Assembly: GCA_945613045.1 (NCBI GenBank)
Contig: CALZAG010000017.1
Location: forward strand, 1 to 17,320
Reading direction: 5' to 3'
Source of the DNA: an uncultured Clostridia bacterium
Lineage (GTDB): Bacteria > Bacillota > Clostridia > Oscillospirales > Oscillospiraceae
Length of the DNA stretch: 17,320 nucleotides
Below are positions 13,675 through 17,320 of this stretch, piece after piece. The notes below the pieces were generated by a model. That model was not told the origin of the DNA. It saw only the letters and a program-made list of their open reading frames with translations, and ran no database searches. Numbering within the stretch: the first letter of the stretch is position 1; every line of letters starts with the position of its first letter. Made by a program: the position numbers and the translations under genes.

Positions 13675-16044
13675 ATGAATAAGGATTTTGGAAATAGATA
13701 TCTCGAAGCGAGAAAAAAAGTCATCGAGTCGGACTTTTCCGCCCTCAATCCCATGCAGAGAAAGGCTGTCATGGCGACGGAAGGCCCCCTGCTTATTTTA
13801 GCGGGCGCGGGCAGCGGCAAGACCACCGTGCTTATAAACAGGATCGCAAACCTCCTTCGCTACGGCGCCGCGGGCGACAGTGTGGAAATACCCGAAGCAG
13901 CAGGCGAGGAGGATATTGAAATAATGCTCGCAGGCGGGGAGCAGGCGCGTAAGATCGCCGCGCTCGACCCCACTGCGCCGTGGCGCATACTCGCCATCAC
14001 GTTTACTAACAAGGCGGCCGACGAGCTCAAGTCAAGGCTTGAGAATATGCTCGGCCCCGCCGGAAGCGAGGTCTGGGCCTCCACCTTCCATTCGGCCTGT
14101 GTGCGCATCCTCCGCCGTGACGCAGAACGCCTCGGCTTCCCGAAGAGCTTTACCATCTACGACACCTCCGACAGTATGAGCCTTATAAAGCGCATACTGA
14201 AGGACCTTGATCTTGACGATAAGCGCTATCCGCCGCGCATGCTGCTTTCCGAGATAAGCAGGGCTAAGGACGAAAGCCTGTCCGCAGAGGAGTATTCCGC
14301 CCGGGCGAGGGCCTCGGGAGACGCCCGCCGGATAAAAATAGCGGAGATCTATGCCGAATACTCCCGCCGCACCTTCTCCGCCGGCGCGATGGACTTTGAC
14401 GACCTTATCTATTATACCGTTAAGCTCCTCAACGAGCACGACGACGTCTGCGAATACTGGCAGAAACGCTTCAAATATGTGCTCATCGACGAATATCAGG
14501 ATACCAACAGGCTCCAGTACCTGCTTGCCTCAAAGCTCGCGGGCGGCTGGGGCAATATCTGCGTTGTGGGCGATGACGACCAGAGCATCTATAAATTCCG
14601 CGGCGCAACGATAGAGAACATACTGTCCTTTGAGGATGAATACAAAGACTGCCGCGTCATCCGCCTTGAGCAGAACTACCGCAGCACCGCGCGCATACTC
14701 GACGCGGCAAACGCCGTCATCCGCAACAATACCGGGCGCAAGGGCAAGGAGCTTTGGACAAACGGCGACAGGGGAGAGCCCATTGAGCTCTACGTTGCCG
14801 ATAACGAGCATGACGAGGCCCGTCAGGTAGCGTCGCAGATCATGACCCGATACGGCCGGGGCGGCTCCTGGGGCGATAACGCAGTCCTGTACCGCATGAA
14901 CGCCCAATCGCATCAGCTTGAGCAGGCGTTCAAGCGCAACGGCATACCCTACCGCGTATTCGGAGGCACGGGCTTCTTTGACCGCGCCGAGGTAAAGGAT
15001 ATGCTGGCGTATCTGTGCGTGATCGCATCTCCGGGCGACGATCTGCGTCTTGAGAGGATAATCAACAACCCGCCTCGCGGCATCGGCGCAAAGAGCATCG
15101 AGACCGCGTCCGCCATCGCGGCTGACAGTGGCTGCTCATTGTTCGAGGTGATAAGCAAGGCAGATCTCTACCCTGAGCTGAGCCGCGCTTCCGTGAAAAT
15201 GCTGCTTTTTGCGAGTGTCATAAACGAGCTCAGGTCTCAGGCCGACGAGCTTGCCCCCGACCTGCTTTATGACCTTGTGCTTGAAAAGACCGGCTATCTC
15301 AAAATGCTTGAGGAAAAGAATACCGTTGAGGACTCCGCCCGCGCCGAGAACGTCAGAGAGCTCAAGAGCAGCATTGTAAACTACAAAAGCGAGACCGATG
15401 AGCCGAGCCTTGAGGGCTACCTTGCGGACGTTGCCCTGTATACGGACATGGATAACTACGACAAGGATTCCGACTGCGTCGTCCTGATGACGATGCACTC
15501 GGCAAAGGGGCTTGAATTTCCCAATGTGTTCATTGTCGGCTGCGAGGAGGGCATATTCCCGGGCATCAAAGCAATCGGCGAGCCCGACGAGATGGAGGAG
15601 GAGCGCAGACTGTGTTATGTGGCCATGACCCGCGCAAAGAAAAGGCTTTGTATTTCCTGCGCAAAGCAGCGAATGCTGTTCGGCAGGACAACGGCCAACC
15701 GCGTGTCCCGCTTCGTTGACGAGATACCGGAGGAGCTGCTCGATAAGCGCGGCATACCAACGGGCTACGGCTATTCCGAAAAAAGCAGGCTACAGAAGGA
15801 ATTTGCGTACCGCAGCCCCGCGCCGAAGTCAAGACCCGTCGCGGCTCCCTCCTCTCCGAAACCGAAATCCCCCGAGCCGAAGTTCGCCGTGGGCGACCGT
15901 GTGAGCCATAAGGCCTTCGGCGAGGGAAGCCTAATAAAAATGACCCCCATGGGAAACGATCATCTTATAGAAATAGAATTTGACAGCGGCGTTACGAAAA
16001 AGCTTATGCTGCGCGCCGCCGCTTTGCATATGGTGAAGATATAG
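13675..16044 (+). CDS. pcrA: UvrD/PcrA-type ATP-dependent 3'-5' DNA helicase
   Basis: A 789-residue superfamily 1A helicase, which unwinds DNA in nucleotide excision repair, plasmid replication and removal of recombinase filaments. Motif I is GAGSGKT (44-50), Ia is ITFTNKAADELKSRL (108-122), motif II is DEYQDT (272-277), followed by VVGDDDQSIYKFRGA and LEQNYRS (motifs III and IV). Motifs V and VI are VVLMTMHSAKGLEFPNVFI and CYVAMTRAKKRL. The C-terminal part (about 737-789, FAVGDRVSHKAFGEG) is the Tudor-like domain that in PcrA/UvrD binds RNA polymerase. An extra acidic stretch of about 35 residues (64-98) separates motif I from Ia; similar inserts are, from memory, common in Oscillospiraceae homologues. 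No ribosome site precedes the ATG, and a promoter abuts it. PcrA is favoured over UvrD because the organism is a Firmicute. Confidence 0.93.
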   Translation: MNKDFGNRYLEARKKVIESDFSALNPMQRKAVMATEGPLLILAGAGSGKTTVLINRIANLLRYGAAGDSVEIPEAAGEEDIEIMLAGGEQARKIAALDPTAPWRILAITFTNKAADELKSRLENMLGPAGSEVWASTFHSACVRILRRDAERLGFPKSFTIYDTSDSMSLIKRILKDLDLDDKRYPPRMLLSEISRAKDESLSAEEYSARARASGDARRIKIAEIYAEYSRRTFSAGAMDFDDLIYYTVKLLNEHDDVCEYWQKRFKYVLIDEYQDTNRLQYLLASKLAGGWGNICVVGDDDQSIYKFRGATIENILSFEDEYKDCRVIRLEQNYRSTARILDAANAVIRNNTGRKGKELWTNGDRGEPIELYVADNEHDEARQVASQIMTRYGRGGSWGDNAVLYRMNAQSHQLEQAFKRNGIPYRVFGGTGFFDRAEVKDMLAYLCVIASPGDDLRLERIINNPPRGIGAKSIETASAIAADSGCSLFEVISKADLYPELSRASVKMLLFASVINELRSQADELAPDLLYDLVLEKTGYLKMLEEKNTVEDSARAENVRELKSSIVNYKSETDEPSLEGYLADVALYTDMDNYDKDSDCVVLMTMHSAKGLEFPNVFIVGCEEGIFPGIKAIGEPDEMEEERRLCYVAMTRAKKRLCISCAKQRMLFGRTTANRVSRFVDEIPEELLDKRGIPTGYGYSEKSRLQKEFAYRSPAPKSRPVAAPSSPKPKSPEPKFAVGDRVSHKAFGEGSLIKMTPMGNDHLIEIEFDSGVTKKLMLRAAALHMVKI

Positions 16045-16046
16045 CT

Positions 16047-16922
16047 ATGTTAAAAGAGAAAAAGTCACTTATAGGAAGGAGCGCCCTTATAGCCACGACG
16101 CTTATCTGGGGCACATCCTTCGTTGTCCTGAAGTCAGCACTGGACGATATAACCCCTCTGTGGGTGCTGGCTATCCGCTTCGGCGGCGCGGCGCTCATCA
16201 TGCTTCTGGCAAGCCTGCCGAAGCTCAAAAAGCTTGACAGACAGTACATAAAGGGCGGCGCCGTCATGGGCCTGTGCCTTGCAGCGGCGTATACGGTGCA
16301 GACCTACGGCCTTGTGTACACAACGCCGGGCAAGAACGCCTTCCTCACGGCGACCTACTGTATATTGGTGCCCTTCCTTTACTGGATACTTTTAGGCAAA
16401 AGACCGGACAGATTCAATATCGGCGCGGCGGTCATATGCCTTGTGGGCATGGGCTTTGTGTGCCTGAACGAGGATCTGAGCGTGAACATCGGCGATGCGC
16501 TGACGGTGTGCTGCGGCCTGTTTTACGGCCTGCACATCATAGCGACGGCGCGCTCGGTCGAGGGCAGGGATCCGCTGCTGCTGACGATGCTGCAGTTTGC
16601 TGTTGCGGCGGTGCTGTGCTTTGTCTGCGCCCTGCTGTTTGAGCCGAGGCCGGGACACATTCCCGGAAGCTCGTGGGCAGGCATAGCCTATCTTACCGTC
16701 ATGTGCACCGGCGTGTGCTTTTTCCTGCAGACAGTGGGACAGAAATACACCCCGCCCTCTGCGGCGGCGGTCATCATGACCCTTGAATCCGTTTTCGGAA
16801 CGGCGCTGTCGATTATCATGGGACAGGAGGATATGACCTTCAAGATCGGGCTCGGCTTCTGCCTGATATTCGTGGCTGTCCTCATATCCGAAACGAAGCT
16901 TGAATTTTTGAAAAAGAAATAG
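16047..16922 (+). CDS. EamA/DMT-superfamily transporter
   Basis: A 291-residue membrane protein with about ten hydrophobic segments arranged as two EamA repeats, the drug/metabolite transporter fold. Family signs are the first-helix LIWGTSFVVLKSAL (18-31), the early AIRFGGAALIMLLASLPKL segment, YTTPGKNAFLTATYCILVPF at the start of the later half of repeat 1, and LESVFGTALSIIMGQE in the last repeat. It starts 2 bases after the pcrA-like stop with no strong ribosome site, so it is probably translated from the same mRNA by coupling. The substrate cannot be told; characterised relatives export amino acids or other metabolites. Confidence 0.88.
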   Translation: MLKEKKSLIGRSALIATTLIWGTSFVVLKSALDDITPLWVLAIRFGGAALIMLLASLPKLKKLDRQYIKGGAVMGLCLAAAYTVQTYGLVYTTPGKNAFLTATYCILVPFLYWILLGKRPDRFNIGAAVICLVGMGFVCLNEDLSVNIGDALTVCCGLFYGLHIIATARSVEGRDPLLLTMLQFAVAAVLCFVCALLFEPRPGHIPGSSWAGIAYLTVMCTGVCFFLQTVGQKYTPPSAAAVIMTLESVFGTALSIIMGQEDMTFKIGLGFCLIFVAVLISETKLEFLKKK

Positions 16923-16930
16923 CAGGTTTT

Positions 16931-16953
16931 GGCGAAGCTCCGGCTTCGCCTTT
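16931..16953 (+). terminator. Terminator after the EamA-family gene
   Basis: GGCGAAGC (16931-16938) and GCTTCGCC (16943-16950) form a perfect 8-bp stem with a TCCG tetraloop, followed by TTTGCCGTTTT. The T-run is interrupted, so efficiency may be moderate. Confidence 0.65.
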
Positions 16954-17001
16954 GCCGTTTTGATGCCGGAATGATGTAAATTGAGCGTGAGGTGAAAAGC
17001 A

Positions 17002-17320
17002 GTGATAAAAATACTTGTTGTCGAGGATGAAAAACCCATATCCGATCTTATAAAGTTGAGCCTCGGCAAGGCGGGATACAGCTGCCGCTGCGCCTATGAC
17101 GGTATGGAGGCGGCGGATATGATAGACGCCGATACATACGACCTCATACTGCTGGACATAATGCTCCCCAAGGTGGACGGCTTCGAGCTTATGGAGTATA
17201 TACGCCCTCTCGGCGTCCCCGTGATATTCCTCACGGCCAAGAACGCGGTTGCCGACAGGGTCAAGGGCCTGCGCATGGGCGCGGAGGATTACATAGTCAA
17301 GCCCTTTGAGGTGCTGGAGC
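17002..17320 (+). CDS. OmpR-type response regulator, N-terminal part (cut by window end)
   Basis: The reading frame is open from a GTG at 17002 to the window edge (106 complete codons). GAGGTG (16989-16994) lies 7 bases upstream, which supports the GTG start. The visible part is a complete or nearly complete receiver domain: acidic pocket E8/D9, phosphoacceptor D52 in LLDIMLPKVDG, T78 in FLTAKN and K100 in VKPF. The MGAEDYIVKPFEVLE ending is typical of OmpR/PhoB regulators, so a winged-helix DNA-binding domain and probably a sensor kinase gene lie beyond the window. The signal it answers is not visible. I see no good promoter in the short gap after the preceding terminator. Confidence 0.9.
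   Translation, partial: MIKILVVEDEKPISDLIKLSLGKAGYSCRCAYDGMEAADMIDADTYDLILLDIMLPKVDGFELMEYIRPLGVPVIFLTAKNAVADRVKGLRMGAEDYIVKPFEVLE

Noticed and set aside
1..17320. Mobile elements, CRISPR arrays, phage or toxin-antitoxin genes
   Set aside because: No transposase or integrase motif, no regularly spaced repeats and no suitable small gene pairs were seen; gene content and codon use are even across the window.

Overview
The window looks like a chromosomal segment from an anaerobic, endospore-forming Firmicute of moderately high GC, most likely a gut Clostridia of the Oscillospiraceae/Eubacteriales type. This rests on a complete spoIIA sporulation operon, a T-box leader in front of valS, strong AGGAGG-type ribosome binding sites, abundant ATA isoleucine codons despite GC-rich DNA, and tungsten-dependent ferredoxin metabolism. 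The genus is inference. I see no transposase, phage gene, CRISPR array or tRNA/rRNA gene.

Left part (1-5222): a tungsten module. On the minus strand, an aldehyde:ferredoxin oxidoreductase-family enzyme is followed by a MoaD/ThiS-like protein ending in Gly-Gly and a polyferredoxin with four 4Fe-4S motifs. Divergently on the plus strand lies a tungstate ABC importer: TupA-like lipoprotein, TupB permease and TupC ATPase. The importer would supply the metal, the MoaD-like protein probably serves the pterin cofactor, and the polyferredoxin would carry electrons from aldehyde oxidation. The most unusual object in the window is here. The TupA-like protein appears circularly permuted: the segment that normally ends TupA sits between the signal peptide and the normal TupA N-terminus, and the C-terminus stops where that segment would normally begin.

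Middle part (5223-12152): glnS (minus strand) shares a hairpin terminator with tupC and a divergent promoter region with a thioredoxin-reductase-like flavoprotein plus thioredoxin pair. The reductase lacks the usual NADPH-phosphate binding motif, so its electron donor is open. A DegV/FakB fatty-acid-binding protein gene follows, with a perfect 11-bp inverted repeat over its promoter. Then comes valS, preceded by a T-box leader of about 260 nt with a GTC (Val) specifier and a strong terminator.

Right part (12153-17320): the overlapping spoIIAA-spoIIAB-sigF operon (early forespore sigma factor and its regulators), a PcrA/UvrD-type helicase that appears to be transcribed as a leaderless mRNA, an EamA/DMT-family transporter, and the start of an OmpR-type response regulator cut by the window edge. 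Most of this half is ordinary housekeeping and sporulation content.
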